In this document: positions 1 to 8,549 of the stretch, piece after piece
How the letters are laid out: the number at the start of each line of letters is the position of its first letter
How positions within the stretch are numbered: the stretch's first letter is position 1
Origin: Alkalibacillus haloalkaliphilus
Lineage (GTDB): Bacteria; Bacillota; Bacilli; Bacillales; Alkalibacillaceae
Direction of reading: 5' to 3'
DNA length: 38,966 nucleotides
NCBI RefSeq assembly: GCF_007991275.1
Contig: NZ_BJYA01000025.1
Span: 1-38,966 of the forward strand
Program-made: the position numbers and the translations under genes
The notes under the pieces: model-generated
Database searches by the model: none
Told to the model about the DNA's origin: nothing
Seen by the model: only the letters and a program-made list of their open reading frames with translations

Positions 1-76
1 TAAGCACTGCTCAAATAAGTTGAAACATTAACGTTCGTGTTTTCATTGCACTTCACCGCTTTTATCCCAGCCTCTT
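1..76. repeat. Right end of a Bacillaceae intergenic repeat (copy cut by the window edge)
   Basis: The first 76 bases align with the right end of the repeat element at 20941-21220. Both contain TAAGC-(G)ACTG-TCAA-TAA, then GTTCGTGTTTTCAT, then TTTT(A/G)TCCCA(G/A)CCT. Read on the minus strand this ends in the GAGGCTGGGA motif typical of such intergenic repeats. It stops about 7 bases from the hisJ stop codon, so it may also form the 3' end of the hisJ transcript. The rest of the copy lies outside the window. Confidence 0.7.
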
Positions 77-82
77 AAATAT

Positions 83-868
83 TTACAGCTTATGAAATTG
101 TGGTTCGCGGTTTTGGAATGTTGAAACATATTTAAATCCAATGTCTTTTAATAAATGGTACCCTTCATCGATTCGGTCGCCGACACGTTCAGGTTTATGA
201 GCATCAGAACCAACTGTAATTATTTCTCCACCCATATCATAATACAACTGCAGTATGTTGCGACTCGGCAACAATCGGTTCATGTTGTACTTATAACCTG
301 ACGTATTAATTTCAATTCCTTGGCCACGTGGAATAATAATTTTAAACATTTCCTCAATGACATCTAAAAAGTGATAAACACCTGGCTCATATTTATAGCG
401 TGATACTAAATCTAAGTGTCCTAAAATACTAAACTGATCGAAATCCCTCAAACATTCATATAGCTCCGTATAGTACTTTTCATATGCTTCATTTAAAGAT
501 TGTCCTTCAAATAAGTTTCCTGAATGTAAGTCTTTCTTATCTGTCGTATGCATAGAAGCAATAATAAAATCAAAGCTTTCTTCGTTTAACAGTTGATTAT
601 ACCGTTCAGTTAAATGTGGTTGGAGACCAAGTTCAATTCCTTTACGGATGTTGATTTTATTTTTATATACATCTTGCATTTCTTTAATTTTTTGATCATA
701 ACGCTGGAGGTCCACATCGAATACAATTGAAGAGTCTGGATAATCATAATCAATATGTTCTGTAAACGATAATTCTTTTACATCATTTTTAATTCCTGCT
801 TCAATCATATCTTCCATTGGTGCTTCACAATCTGCTGAAAAGTTCGAGTGCATATGGTTATCAAACAT
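83..868 (-). CDS. hisJ: Histidinol-phosphate phosphatase, PHP family (HisJ/HisK type)
   Basis: Likely removes phosphate from histidinol phosphate to give histidinol, the step before HisD. The 261-residue protein opens with the PHP metal-binding signature H-M-H-S-N at residues 5-9 and has further likely metal ligands in FTEHIDYD (residues 36-43), ASMHTTD, LGHLDLV and VGSDAHKPE near the C-terminus. Its length is close to the roughly 268 residues of B. subtilis HisJ. The gene is divergent from hisZ across a 126-base gap. The operon-encoded HisB is only the dehydratase, so this phosphatase fills the one missing step. The start follows an AAAGGATGAG ribosome site. Alternative PHP-family substrates cannot be excluded, but the position argues strongly for histidine synthesis. 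Confidence 0.9.
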   Translation of the reverse strand: MFDNHMHSNFSADCEAPMEDMIEAGIKNDVKELSFTEHIDYDYPDSSIVFDVDLQRYDQKIKEMQDVYKNKINIRKGIELGLQPHLTERYNQLLNEESFDFIIASMHTTDKKDLHSGNLFEGQSLNEAYEKYYTELYECLRDFDQFSILGHLDLVSRYKYEPGVYHFLDVIEEMFKIIIPRGQGIEINTSGYKYNMNRLLPSRNILQLYYDMGGEIITVGSDAHKPERVGDRIDEGYHLLKDIGFKYVSTFQNREPQFHKL

Positions 869-905
869 GTTAGCTCATCCTTTCTATTAATCTCATTTTA
901 ACTGG

Positions 906-934
906 TTGACAGTTTAAAAGACAATGGATAAAAT
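906..934 (+). promoter_or_regulatory. Sigma-A promoter of the his operon
   Basis: TTGACA at 906-911 and TAAAAT at 929-934 are separated by exactly 17 bases, which is the sigma-A consensus layout. The box lies 60 bases upstream of hisZ. No T-box or leader peptide fits in the short leader. Confidence 0.75.
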
Positions 935-943
935 GTTATTAAT

Positions 944-959
944 CTTTATTCTGATAAAG
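944..959. promoter_or_regulatory. Inverted repeat in the hisZ leader, possible operator
   Basis: CTTTAT (944-949) and ATAAAG (954-959) are perfect inverted arms around a 4-base spacer. They begin 10 bases after the -10 box, where a repressor could block transcription. No known regulator is assigned. An AT-rich palindrome this short could arise by chance. Confidence 0.3.
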
Positions 960-994
960 TGATAAACAAATAGAGTGGTAAAGGGTGTTTCGTA

Positions 995-2236
995 ATGGCT
1001 TTTAGTCAGCAGTTGCCTCAAGGGGTTACAGATTTATATGCAGATGATTATGAATTGAAGCAAGCATTAACTGGACAATTACAGCATGTGATAAGTAGCT
1101 ATGGGTATCAACCCATTCAAACGCCAACGTTCGAATATTATGATCTGTTCATGAATGTTCCAGGAACGATGAATTCGGATCAAATGATTAAATTAATAGA
1201 CCGTGATGGCAAAGTGTTAGTCTTGAGGCCAGATGCAACAGTCCCAATTGCTCGTATGGTTGCTCAGTCACAATCAGAAGTAGAAACGTATAATAAGTTT
1301 CTATATGTTACGAACATTTTTAGAATGGAAAGTGGTGAATCAGACCGGTCCTCACGTTCATTTTCACAAGTAGGTGTTGAATGGTTTGATGATGCACATC
1401 CGTTAAATGATATCGAAATGATTGTTATGGCGATCGAATCGTTAAAACAATCAGGCTTAAAAAATATACAGCTTGAACTAGGTCAAGCGGGTTTCTTTCA
1501 ATCTTTGTTACAAGAAGCGGGACTAACGATAGAACAACAATTGGTCGTCCAACAAAAAGTTGATGAGAAGAACGAATACGAACTAAGTCGCTTGTTAACA
1601 CAGTATCAAGTAAACGATCAAATCAAAAACCAATTAATCCAACTACCAAGTTTGTTCGGCTCACCTAACTATGTTATTACAGAAGCTGAAAAAATTGCCG
1701 TTAATCGTGGAATGAAGCAATCGCTTAAAAGATTAGTTGAATTAGTCAATCAGCTAGAACAACTAGGGTATGCCCACTACATTTCAATCGATTTAGGGTT
1801 GGTGAACCATTTAAATTATTACTCAGGAACGATGTTTCAAGGCTATATAGAAGGTTACGGAAAACCAATCATTCAAGGTGGACGTTACGATCAACTAACG
1901 AAATACTTTGATTTAGAAACAAGTGCTATAGGTTTTGGTATTTATTTAGATGACCTAATTTCGATTGTTAAAAAACAACAGTCATTTAAAACTAATCAAC
2001 TTGAAACAGTTGATGTTGTAACGGAAGAGAAAGATTTCGTTAAAGCAATGGAATTCGCTCAAGAGTTAAGGGGGAAAGGTGTAGTCGTAAATATGCACTA
2101 TGAGAATGATTCAACTACTGGAGACCCAGTCATTTACCTTTCTGAGAAAAAAGTAGAAATAAAAGGTGAAACATTTACTTTTACGACTGTTGAAGATTTC
2201 CTCACGAAGGCAGGTTTTAAGAATGGAAACAATTAA
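995..2236 (+). CDS. hisZ: ATP phosphoribosyltransferase regulatory subunit HisZ
   Basis: A paralogue of histidyl-tRNA synthetase that has no tRNA-charging role and serves as the regulatory partner of short-form HisG in the first step of histidine synthesis. The 413-residue protein shows the class II synthetase fold: LPQGVTDLYADD at the start, YQPIQTPTFEYYDLF (motif 1 region), LRPDATVPIAR, FRMESGESDRSSRSFSQVGVEWF (motif 2 region) and the glycine-rich IIQGGRYDQL near residue 300 (motif 3 region). It lacks the C-terminal anticodon-binding domain of true HisRS. ATG at 995 follows an AAGGGTG ribosome site. It is the first gene of the operon and overlaps hisG by 14 bases. Confidence 0.95.
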   Translation: MAFSQQLPQGVTDLYADDYELKQALTGQLQHVISSYGYQPIQTPTFEYYDLFMNVPGTMNSDQMIKLIDRDGKVLVLRPDATVPIARMVAQSQSEVETYNKFLYVTNIFRMESGESDRSSRSFSQVGVEWFDDAHPLNDIEMIVMAIESLKQSGLKNIQLELGQAGFFQSLLQEAGLTIEQQLVVQQKVDEKNEYELSRLLTQYQVNDQIKNQLIQLPSLFGSPNYVITEAEKIAVNRGMKQSLKRLVELVNQLEQLGYAHYISIDLGLVNHLNYYSGTMFQGYIEGYGKPIIQGGRYDQLTKYFDLETSAIGFGIYLDDLISIVKKQQSFKTNQLETVDVVTEEKDFVKAMEFAQELRGKGVVVNMHYENDSTTGDPVIYLSEKKVEIKGETFTFTTVEDFLTKAGFKNGNN

Positions 2237-2876
2237 AATAGCACTAGCTAAAGGGCGACTCGCTGATTTAAGTATTGAGTTGTTTGAACAGATTGGACTT
2301 AAGTTTACTTCTTACCATGAGAAATCTCGCAAACTAATGTTTACTAGTGATGATGGTCACTACGAGCTTATTTTAGTAAAAGCAACTGACGTTGGCACTT
2401 ATGTAGAAAATGGTGCAGCTGATATCGGCGTAGCAGGTAAAGACACATTACTAGAAGCTGGTGTTGATGTGTTTGAAGTAGTTGACTTAGGATTTGGGCG
2501 TTGTCGTTTCGCAGTAGCGGGTGAACCTGGAGTTAGTCTGAATCAGTACCACCATTTAACGGTTGGAACTAAGTACCCGAAAATTACAAATGATTACTTC
2601 AAGGCTCAAGGCAAACAAATCGAGACTATTAAGTTGAACGGTTCAGTTGAATTAGCTCCACTAGTCGGTTTAAGTGATGTTGTTGTTGATATCGTCGAGA
2701 CTGGCTCAACACTTAAAGAGAACAATCTAGTCATTATTGAAAATATGATGGACATTAGTGCTAGACTTGTCACAAACAAAGCGAGTTTTAAAACAAAAGA
2801 TGAGAAAATACGTCCGTTAATAGACCAAGTCAAATCGATTGTCGATTCAAAAGGAAGTGTCACTAATGAAAGTTGA
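2223..2876 (+). CDS. hisG: ATP phosphoribosyltransferase, short form, catalytic subunit
   Basis: Catalyses condensation of ATP with PRPP to phosphoribosyl-ATP, the committed step of histidine synthesis. The start chosen gives METIKIALAKGRL, the normal family N-terminus, and 217 residues. An upstream start at 2166 would add 19 residues inside hisZ and was rejected. Visible motifs are GAADIGVAGKDTL, FGRCRFAVAGEPG and the PRPP-binding loop VDIVETGSTLKENNL. The C-terminal regulatory domain of long-form HisG is absent, consistent with dependence on HisZ. It overlaps hisZ by 14 bases and hisD by 11, so translation is probably coupled. An unrelated frame on the other strand within the gene is a shadow. 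Confidence 0.95.
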   Translation: METIKIALAKGRLADLSIELFEQIGLKFTSYHEKSRKLMFTSDDGHYELILVKATDVGTYVENGAADIGVAGKDTLLEAGVDVFEVVDLGFGRCRFAVAGEPGVSLNQYHHLTVGTKYPKITNDYFKAQGKQIETIKLNGSVELAPLVGLSDVVVDIVETGSTLKENNLVIIENMMDISARLVTNKASFKTKDEKIRPLIDQVKSIVDSKGSVTNES

Positions 2877-4149
2877 ACAAATATCACGCGAAGACATTGA
2901 AAGAGTAGTAAAGAAGCGACTAGCTCGCAATCAAGAAAACAACCAAATAATTGATGAACGTGTTGAAGCGATTGTAAACAACGTTAGAAAAGACGGCAAT
3001 CAAGCTGTATATCAATATATAAAACAATTAGACGGTGTAGAGCTAGACGATTACAAAGTGTCACAAGAAGAGATTGATTATGCCTTTACTCAAGTTGATG
3101 AATCGTTAGTACAAATTTTGAAAGAGGCAAAAGAAAACATTGCAAACTATCACAAATTACAAAAAGAACAGTCGTGGTATACGAATGATCAACAAGGCGT
3201 ATGGCTTGGGCAACAAGTAAGACCGATTGAACGAGTCGGTGTTTATGTACCAGGAGGAAAAGCAGCCTACCCCTCGACCGTTTTAATGAATATTTTGCCG
3301 GCTAAAGTTGCTGGAGTTGAACAAGTGATTGTAACCACGCCTGTCCAACGGGATGGTTCAGTCAACCCAACGACAATTGTAGCTGCTTACATGGCTGGAG
3401 CTGATGAAATATTAAAAATAGGTGGGGCGCATGGCATTGCAGCGTTAGCATATGGAACTGAAAACGTCTCTTCAGTTCATAAAATAGTTGGTCCTGGTAA
3501 CGCCTATGTAGCTCGTGCTAAGAAATATGTATTCGGTGATGTTGGAATCGATCTAATTGCAGGGCCAAGTGAGGTTTGTGTCGTAGCGGACGACGAGGCG
3601 AATGCTAATTTCGTTGCTGCTGATCTATTAGCGCAAGCAGAACATGATGAACTAGCGTCTGCAATAGCAGTAACGACAAATAAACAATTAGCAGATGAAA
3701 TACAAAGTGAAGTCGACCGGCAAATGAAAAAGCTTAACCGACAAGAAATTTTACAACAGTCTATAAACAATGAAGGCGCAATTTATGTCGTCAGTGATCT
3801 AAATGATGCGTTTGAGTTTGTAAACGAATTAGCACCTGAGCACCTTGAGTTACAAGTAAGAAATCCTTTTGAACAACTAGAGAAAGTGAAAAGTGCTGGT
3901 GCAATCTTTTTAGGTGATTATTCACCAGAACCGTTAGGCGATTATTTTGCCGGGCCAAATCATACTTTGCCAACGAGTGGCACAGCGAAATTTTCATCGC
4001 CATTAGGTGTTTATGACTTTATGAAAAAATCAAGCGTCATTTATTACAATGAGCAGGCTTTAAGTAGTGTGCGAAGCCAAATTGAACAGTTTGCTGATGA
4101 AGAAGGGCTTGATGCTCACAAAGAATCCGTGCGAATACGTTTTGACTAA
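2866..4149 (+). CDS. hisD: Histidinol dehydrogenase
   Basis: Oxidises histidinol to histidine in two NAD-dependent steps, the last reactions of the pathway. ATG at 2866 lies 8 bases behind AAGGAAGTG and gives 427 residues, the usual family length. The longer frame from 2839 runs back into hisG and was rejected. Family motifs are RVGVYVPGGKAAYPSTVLM, GGAHGIAALAYGTE, VGPGNAYVARAKK, DLIAGPSEVCVVAD, LLAQAEHDE (a glutamine-histidine zinc-ligand region), LAPEHLEL and GDYFAGPNHTLPTSGTA. All expected blocks are present and in order. Confidence 0.96.
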   Translation: MKVEQISREDIERVVKKRLARNQENNQIIDERVEAIVNNVRKDGNQAVYQYIKQLDGVELDDYKVSQEEIDYAFTQVDESLVQILKEAKENIANYHKLQKEQSWYTNDQQGVWLGQQVRPIERVGVYVPGGKAAYPSTVLMNILPAKVAGVEQVIVTTPVQRDGSVNPTTIVAAYMAGADEILKIGGAHGIAALAYGTENVSSVHKIVGPGNAYVARAKKYVFGDVGIDLIAGPSEVCVVADDEANANFVAADLLAQAEHDELASAIAVTTNKQLADEIQSEVDRQMKKLNRQEILQQSINNEGAIYVVSDLNDAFEFVNELAPEHLELQVRNPFEQLEKVKSAGAIFLGDYSPEPLGDYFAGPNHTLPTSGTAKFSSPLGVYDFMKKSSVIYYNEQALSSVRSQIEQFADEEGLDAHKESVRIRFD

Positions 4150-4167
4150 ATGAGAGGTGACACGTCT

Positions 4168-4752
4168 ATGCGACAAGCAACAATTAATCGAGAAACAAGT
4201 GAGACGACAATTGATCTATCACTTGTCATTGACGGAAAGAAAGAAGTAGATATTGAAACAGGTGTCGGCTTTTTCGACCATATGTTAACGTTATTTTCTG
4301 CTCATGGATCTTTTGATTTAACGGTAAAAGCAGATGGTGACTTACAAGTAGATGATCATCATACAGTAGAAGATGTTGGGATCGTATTAGGGCGAGCCTT
4401 TAAACAAGCAATAGGTGATAAGAGAGGAATTAAACGTTATGCAACTGACTTCACACCGATGGATGAATCGTTAAGTTTAGTATCAGTTGATGTCTCTAAT
4501 AGACCATATTTAGTGTATGACGTTCAAGGGTTAAGTGAAAAGGTCGGTACGTTTGATACTGAGTTAGTCGAGGAATTTTTACGAGCATTCGTTAATCAAG
4601 CTGGTGTGACATTGCACGTGAAGCTCATTCATGGCCACAACAATCACCACATTATTGAATCGATCTTCAAAGGCTTGGGGCGTGTATTGAATGAAGCACT
4701 GACTATACAAGATGAGAATGGAGAAGTTCCATCAACTAAAGGAATGTTGTAA
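4168..4752 (+). CDS. hisB: Imidazoleglycerol-phosphate dehydratase
   Basis: Dehydrates imidazole-glycerol phosphate to imidazole-acetol phosphate. Starting at ATG 4168, behind GAGAGGTGA, gives 194 residues, the length of the monofunctional Bacillus enzyme. The in-frame ATG at 4150 has no ribosome site. The two manganese-binding motifs of the family are visible: DDHHTVED (His64, His65, Glu68) and HNNHHIIES (His160, His161, Glu164). There is no fused phosphatase domain, which explains the need for the separate hisJ. The gap to hisD is 18 bases. Confidence 0.95.
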   Translation: MRQATINRETSETTIDLSLVIDGKKEVDIETGVGFFDHMLTLFSAHGSFDLTVKADGDLQVDDHHTVEDVGIVLGRAFKQAIGDKRGIKRYATDFTPMDESLSLVSVDVSNRPYLVYDVQGLSEKVGTFDTELVEEFLRAFVNQAGVTLHVKLIHGHNNHHIIESIFKGLGRVLNEALTIQDENGEVPSTKGML

Positions 4753-4767
4753 AGGTAGGAATCATAA

Positions 4768-5382
4768 ATGATTGCAATTATTGATTATGGAGCAGGTAAT
4801 TTAAAAAATGTTCAGCATGCATTAAGTCTCTTAAACATTGAATGTAAGGTGACCGGTCAACCAGCGGATCTCCAAAGTGCTGATGGCATCATTTTGCCAG
4901 GGGTTGGAGCATTTGGTGAAGCGATGAATCGTTTGAATGAGACAGGTTTTACAGATGAGATAAAAAGTCAAGCGAGTAAAGGTAAGCCTTTACTAGGTAT
5001 ATGTCTCGGTATGCAGCTGCTATTTGAGAAGAGTTATGAACATGGTGAACACGAAGGGATAGGTTTAATAGAAGGTGAGATTGTGCGTTTTGAACTTGAT
5101 TTAAAAGTTCCTCATATGGGTTGGAATCAATTGAAAGTAAGCAAACCATACAAAGATGCAATAATTAATCAAAATGTTCAAGATGGCGATTACGTATATT
5201 TCGTGCATTCTTTCTTTGCTCAACCGAAAAACGAAGAAGATATATTACATGCGACGGATTACGGCAAGCCTTTTACATCGGCTGTTAAGCGTAATCACAT
5301 AATGGGGATGCAATATCACCCAGAAAAAAGTGCGCGAGTCGGTATGCAAATGTTAAAGAACTTTGGGGAGATGGTTAGATGA
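4768..5382 (+). CDS. hisH: Imidazole glycerol phosphate synthase, glutaminase subunit
   Basis: Class I glutamine amidotransferase that supplies ammonia to HisF. The protein has 204 residues. The nucleophile Cys79 lies in GICLGMQLL, and the partner His184 and Glu186 lie in QYHPEKS. The N-terminal IDYGAGNLKNV and the oxyanion strand PGVGAFG are typical. The start follows AAAGGTAGGA. The stop overlaps the hisA start by 4 bases (ATGA), a classic coupled junction. Confidence 0.95.
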   Translation: MIAIIDYGAGNLKNVQHALSLLNIECKVTGQPADLQSADGIILPGVGAFGEAMNRLNETGFTDEIKSQASKGKPLLGICLGMQLLFEKSYEHGEHEGIGLIEGEIVRFELDLKVPHMGWNQLKVSKPYKDAIINQNVQDGDYVYFVHSFFAQPKNEEDILHATDYGKPFTSAVKRNHIMGMQYHPEKSARVGMQMLKNFGEMVR

Positions 5383-6098
5383 GAATTTTTCCTGCGATAG
5401 ACATTCTAAATCAAAGATGTGTTCGATTAAAACAAGGTAATTATAACGAGCAAACAACGTATGGTGACCCTGTTGAAATGGCGCAAGAGTGGGTAGATGA
5501 GGGAGCGAGCTTTTTACATTTAGTCGATTTAGACGCAGCCAAAGGTGACCCTTCAGAAAACTTAGATGTCATTAGGCAGATTGTTGATACCGTCTCGATC
5601 CCAGTTCAAGTTGGTGGCGGTGTGCGTAGCTTAGAACGTATTGAAGAATTAATTGAAATCGGCGTTAATCGAGTCATTTTAGGGACAGCTGCTGTTAAAA
5701 ATCCTGATTTTGTAAAAGCAGCGGTCGATCAATTCGGTGAAGAAAGAATCGTCGTCTCAGTTGATGCAAGAGATGGTTATGTAGCTACTGACGGTTGGAT
5801 TGAAACATCAGATATAGAAGCGAGTCAGTTTGCTAAACAGTTAGAATCTGCTGGTGTTAAGACGATTGTTTATACTGATATTTCTAAAGACGGCATGCTT
5901 GAAGGGCCAAACTTTGAAGCTTTATCGGACTTGAATGAGCAATCTGAATTACAGATTATAGCATCTGGAGGGGTCTCATCACTTTCAGATATTCAAAGAT
6001 TAAGTGAATTGAATCTTTACGGTGCGATCGTTGGCAAAGCTCTCTATGAAGATCGAGTAAACCTATCAGATATTATGAAGGAGCCTAAGACATGTTAG
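5379..6098 (+). CDS. hisA: ProFAR isomerase HisA
   Basis: A TIM-barrel isomerase that converts ProFAR to PRFAR by an Amadori rearrangement. It has 239 residues, with the catalytic aspartates at Asp8 (FPAIDI) and Asp129 (VSVDARDG). Phosphate-binding loops appear as VQVGGGVR and IASGGVSS. It starts within the hisH stop and overlaps hisF by 7 bases. It is a normal-length, single-function enzyme and shows no sign of the TrpF/PriA-type dual activity. Confidence 0.95.
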   Translation: MRIFPAIDILNQRCVRLKQGNYNEQTTYGDPVEMAQEWVDEGASFLHLVDLDAAKGDPSENLDVIRQIVDTVSIPVQVGGGVRSLERIEELIEIGVNRVILGTAAVKNPDFVKAAVDQFGEERIVVSVDARDGYVATDGWIETSDIEASQFAKQLESAGVKTIVYTDISKDGMLEGPNFEALSDLNEQSELQIIASGGVSSLSDIQRLSELNLYGAIVGKALYEDRVNLSDIMKEPKTC

Positions 6099-6850
6099 CG
6101 AAAAGAATTATTCCTTGTTTAGACGTTCAAGATGGAAGAGTTGTGAAAGGGAAAAAGTTTGCTGACATACAAGATGTCGCTGACCCAGTCGAACTTGGAA
6201 AAAAGTATAGTGAACTAGGTGCTGATGAACTCGTCTTTTACGATATAACAGCTTCACATGAAAAGCGAGGTATTTTTTTAGACGTCGTTGAACGAGTAGC
6301 TGAGGAAGTTCATATTCCGTTTACTGTCGGTGGAGGCATACAGTCAGTTGAAGATTTTAGAGCTGTGTTACAAGCGGGAGCAGATAAAGTATCCGTTAAT
6401 AGTGCAGCTGTTTCTAGGCCTTCATTAATTGATGAAGCGGCTGTTCGTTTCGGTAACCAATGTGTCGTTTTATCAATTGATGCGAAAGAAGTTGATGGTG
6501 AGTGGTTTGTTTTCGTTAAAGGTGGACGCGAAAATACTGGTAAAACATTATTTGAATGGGCAAAAGAAGGCGAGCGTCGTGGATCAGGTGAGATTGTTTT
6601 AAACGTTATGGATACAGATGGTGTGAAACAAGGCTATCACAATGAGGTTATGGCTGAGTTAAGTGAACAAGTGAACATTCCAATTGTAGCTTCAGGTGGT
6701 GCTGGTCAAGTAGAACATTTTCGTGATGTGTTAAAACAAGGTCGGGCTGATGCTGCATTGGCCGCATCTGTCTTTCACTTTGGTGAGATCGACTTACAAT
6801 CATTAAAGCAATATTTATATGAACAGCAACTTCCAATTAGGTTAGGGTGA
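6092..6850 (+). CDS. hisF: Imidazole glycerol phosphate synthase, cyclase subunit
   Basis: Works with HisH to convert PRFAR and ammonia to imidazole-glycerol phosphate and AICAR. The 252-residue TIM barrel has Asp11 ([15 protein letters not shown]) and Asp130 (VVLSIDAKE) as the catalytic acids, plus TVGGGI and VASGGAG phosphate loops. The ATG lies inside the end of hisA. HisIE begins 6 bases after the stop, and its ribosome site (GGGTGA) overlaps the hisF stop. Confidence 0.96.
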   Translation: MLAKRIIPCLDVQDGRVVKGKKFADIQDVADPVELGKKYSELGADELVFYDITASHEKRGIFLDVVERVAEEVHIPFTVGGGIQSVEDFRAVLQAGADKVSVNSAAVSRPSLIDEAAVRFGNQCVVLSIDAKEVDGEWFVFVKGGRENTGKTLFEWAKEGERRGSGEIVLNVMDTDGVKQGYHNEVMAELSEQVNIPIVASGGAGQVEHFRDVLKQGRADAALAASVFHFGEIDLQSLKQYLYEQQLPIRLG

Positions 6851-6856
6851 ACAGTT

Positions 6857-7480
6857 ATGAAGCAGTTAGAAGTCCAATTTGATGAAAAAGGTTTAGTGCC
6901 CGCAATTATTCAAGATTATAAAACAGGTGAAGTGCTCATGTTAGCTTACATGAATGAAGAGTCGCTTAATAAGACGATTGAGACGAAGCGAACGTGGTTT
7001 TACAGCAGAAGTCGACAAGAACTTTGGCAAAAAGGGGCTACGTCAGGAAATGATCAAAACGTTAAACAATTAAGCTATGATTGTGATGAAGATGCGTTAC
7101 TTATTCAAGTTGAGCAAGTGGGTGCTGCATGCCATACAGGGGAAAAAAGTTGTTTTTATCGCGAAGTAGATCTAGGGGAATCAACTCCGTTTAACCGTTC
7201 AGTTATTGATGACTTGTATAGTGCGATTGAAGAACGTAAAACGAATCGTAAAGAAGGGTCCTATACGAATTACTTATTTGATGAGGGCGTTGATAAAATT
7301 TTAAAGAAAATAAGTGAAGAGTCAGGTGAAATTTTAATTGGCGCTAAAAATGATGACGATGAAAATTTAGCGATGGAAATTGCAGATCTAACTTATCATT
7401 TACTCGTACTAATGGTGGAAAAAGAAATGTCTGTTGAGCAAGTGAAAGAAGTGTTAACGAAGAGAATGAAGGGTGAGTAG
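6857..7480 (+). CDS. hisI: Bifunctional phosphoribosyl-AMP cyclohydrolase / phosphoribosyl-ATP pyrophosphatase (HisIE)
   Basis: A fusion of two early histidine enzymes. Residues 1-110 are the cyclohydrolase, with zinc-ligand cysteines Cys76, Cys92 and Cys99 and the acidic cluster Asp75/Asp77/Asp79. Residues from about 115 form the pyrophosphatase, an all-helical MazG-like domain with [15 protein letters not shown] and [13 protein letters not shown]. The 207-residue length fits the HisIE fusion. The ribosome site overlaps the stop of hisF, and the end overlaps the ribosome site of hisC. Confidence 0.95.
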   Translation: MKQLEVQFDEKGLVPAIIQDYKTGEVLMLAYMNEESLNKTIETKRTWFYSRSRQELWQKGATSGNDQNVKQLSYDCDEDALLIQVEQVGAACHTGEKSCFYREVDLGESTPFNRSVIDDLYSAIEERKTNRKEGSYTNYLFDEGVDKILKKISEESGEILIGAKNDDDENLAMEIADLTYHLLVLMVEKEMSVEQVKEVLTKRMKGE

Positions 7481-7481
7481 A

Positions 7482-8549
7482 ATGAGCAAGTTTTGGAGCC
7501 GAACAGCACGTGAAGCAAAGCCTTATATTCCTGGGGAACAACCGAATGAATCGCAAATTATTAAGTTAAATACGAATGAAAACCCATACCCACCTTCACC
7601 AAACACATTAGAAGCGATGAAAGAGGTTGTAAATGAAGGTTTGAGAAAGTACCCAACGCCAACAGTCGACTCGTTAAAACGTGTCATCGCAAATCGTGAA
7701 GGGGTCAATAGTGAACAAGTGTTTGTTGGAAATGGGTCTGATGAAGTGTTAGCTTTCGCCTTTCAAGCGTTCTTTGAAGCTAACGAGGCGATTAAGTTTC
7801 CGAGCGTGACGTATAGTTTTTACCCTGTTTATGCGAACTTGTATGGCATTCCGTATCAAGCAGTGACGTTAAATGATGATTTTACAATTGACGTTGAAGC
7901 AATGAAACAGTCGATTGGTGGTGTCATATTTCCAAACCCGAATGCCCCAACAGGGTTAGCTTTACGCTTGTACCAAGTTGAAGAAATTTTACAAGGTAAT
8001 CCAAATAATGTCGTAATTGTAGATGAAGCATATGTTGAGTTTGGAGCAGAGTCAGCTGTAGAGCTAGTCGAGCAGTACCCAAATTTACTCGTAACAAAGA
8101 CATTATCGAAATCACATGCTCTTGCAGGCATTAGAGTCGGTTATGCAATAGGGCAAGAAGACTTAATTGAAGGACTCGAGCGGATTAAAAACTCATTTAA
8201 TTCGTACACAATCAACAGTGTGTCATTAGCAGGGGCTGAAACGGCGTTAAGTGATGACGCCTATTATCGAGAAACGTTGGAACGTGTGATCAACACTCGA
8301 GTTTGGTTTAAGCAATCACTTGAAGAATTAGGTTTCGAAGTTTTAGATTCTAAAGCTAACTTCTTATTTGTAAAACCGACCGGCGTTGAAGCAGAATGGT
8401 TGTATTTAACTTTAAAAGAACGAGGCTTCTACATTCGTTACTTCGACAAACCTGAAGTAAGAGGGTATGTCCGAATATCAATTGGGACGGATGAAGAGAT
8501 GGAGCGCTTATTGAATGAGATTTCGAATTTATTAAACAGTGATTGCTAG
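7482..8549 (+). CDS. hisC: Histidinol-phosphate aminotransferase
   Basis: A PLP-dependent transaminase that converts imidazole-acetol phosphate to histidinol phosphate. In Bacillus the homologue can also serve aromatic amino acid synthesis. ATG at 7482 is 5-7 bases behind GGGTGAG and gives 355 residues; the in-frame GTG at 7473 lies inside that ribosome site. Lys210 (TLSKSHALAG) should bind PLP. Asn154, Asp181, Tyr184 and Arg217 are the expected cofactor contacts. The N-terminal substrate motif LNTNENPYPP is intact. It is the last enzyme gene of the operon and is followed directly by the 21-bp tandem repeats. Confidence 0.95.
   Translation: MSKFWSRTAREAKPYIPGEQPNESQIIKLNTNENPYPPSPNTLEAMKEVVNEGLRKYPTPTVDSLKRVIANREGVNSEQVFVGNGSDEVLAFAFQAFFEANEAIKFPSVTYSFYPVYANLYGIPYQAVTLNDDFTIDVEAMKQSIGGVIFPNPNAPTGLALRLYQVEEILQGNPNNVVIVDEAYVEFGAESAVELVEQYPNLLVTKTLSKSHALAGIRVGYAIGQEDLIEGLERIKNSFNSYTINSVSLAGAETALSDDAYYRETLERVINTRVWFKQSLEELGFEVLDSKANFLFVKPTGVEAEWLYLTLKERGFYIRYFDKPEVRGYVRISIGTDEEMERLLNEISNLLNSDC

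Noticed and set aside
935-994. T-box or attenuator ahead of hisZ
   Set aside because: The leader is only about 60 bases, with no T-box sequence, no histidine codon run and no terminator.
2166-2222. Extended N-terminus of HisG
   Set aside because: The extra residues are read from the end of hisZ in another frame; METIKIALAKGR is the family start.
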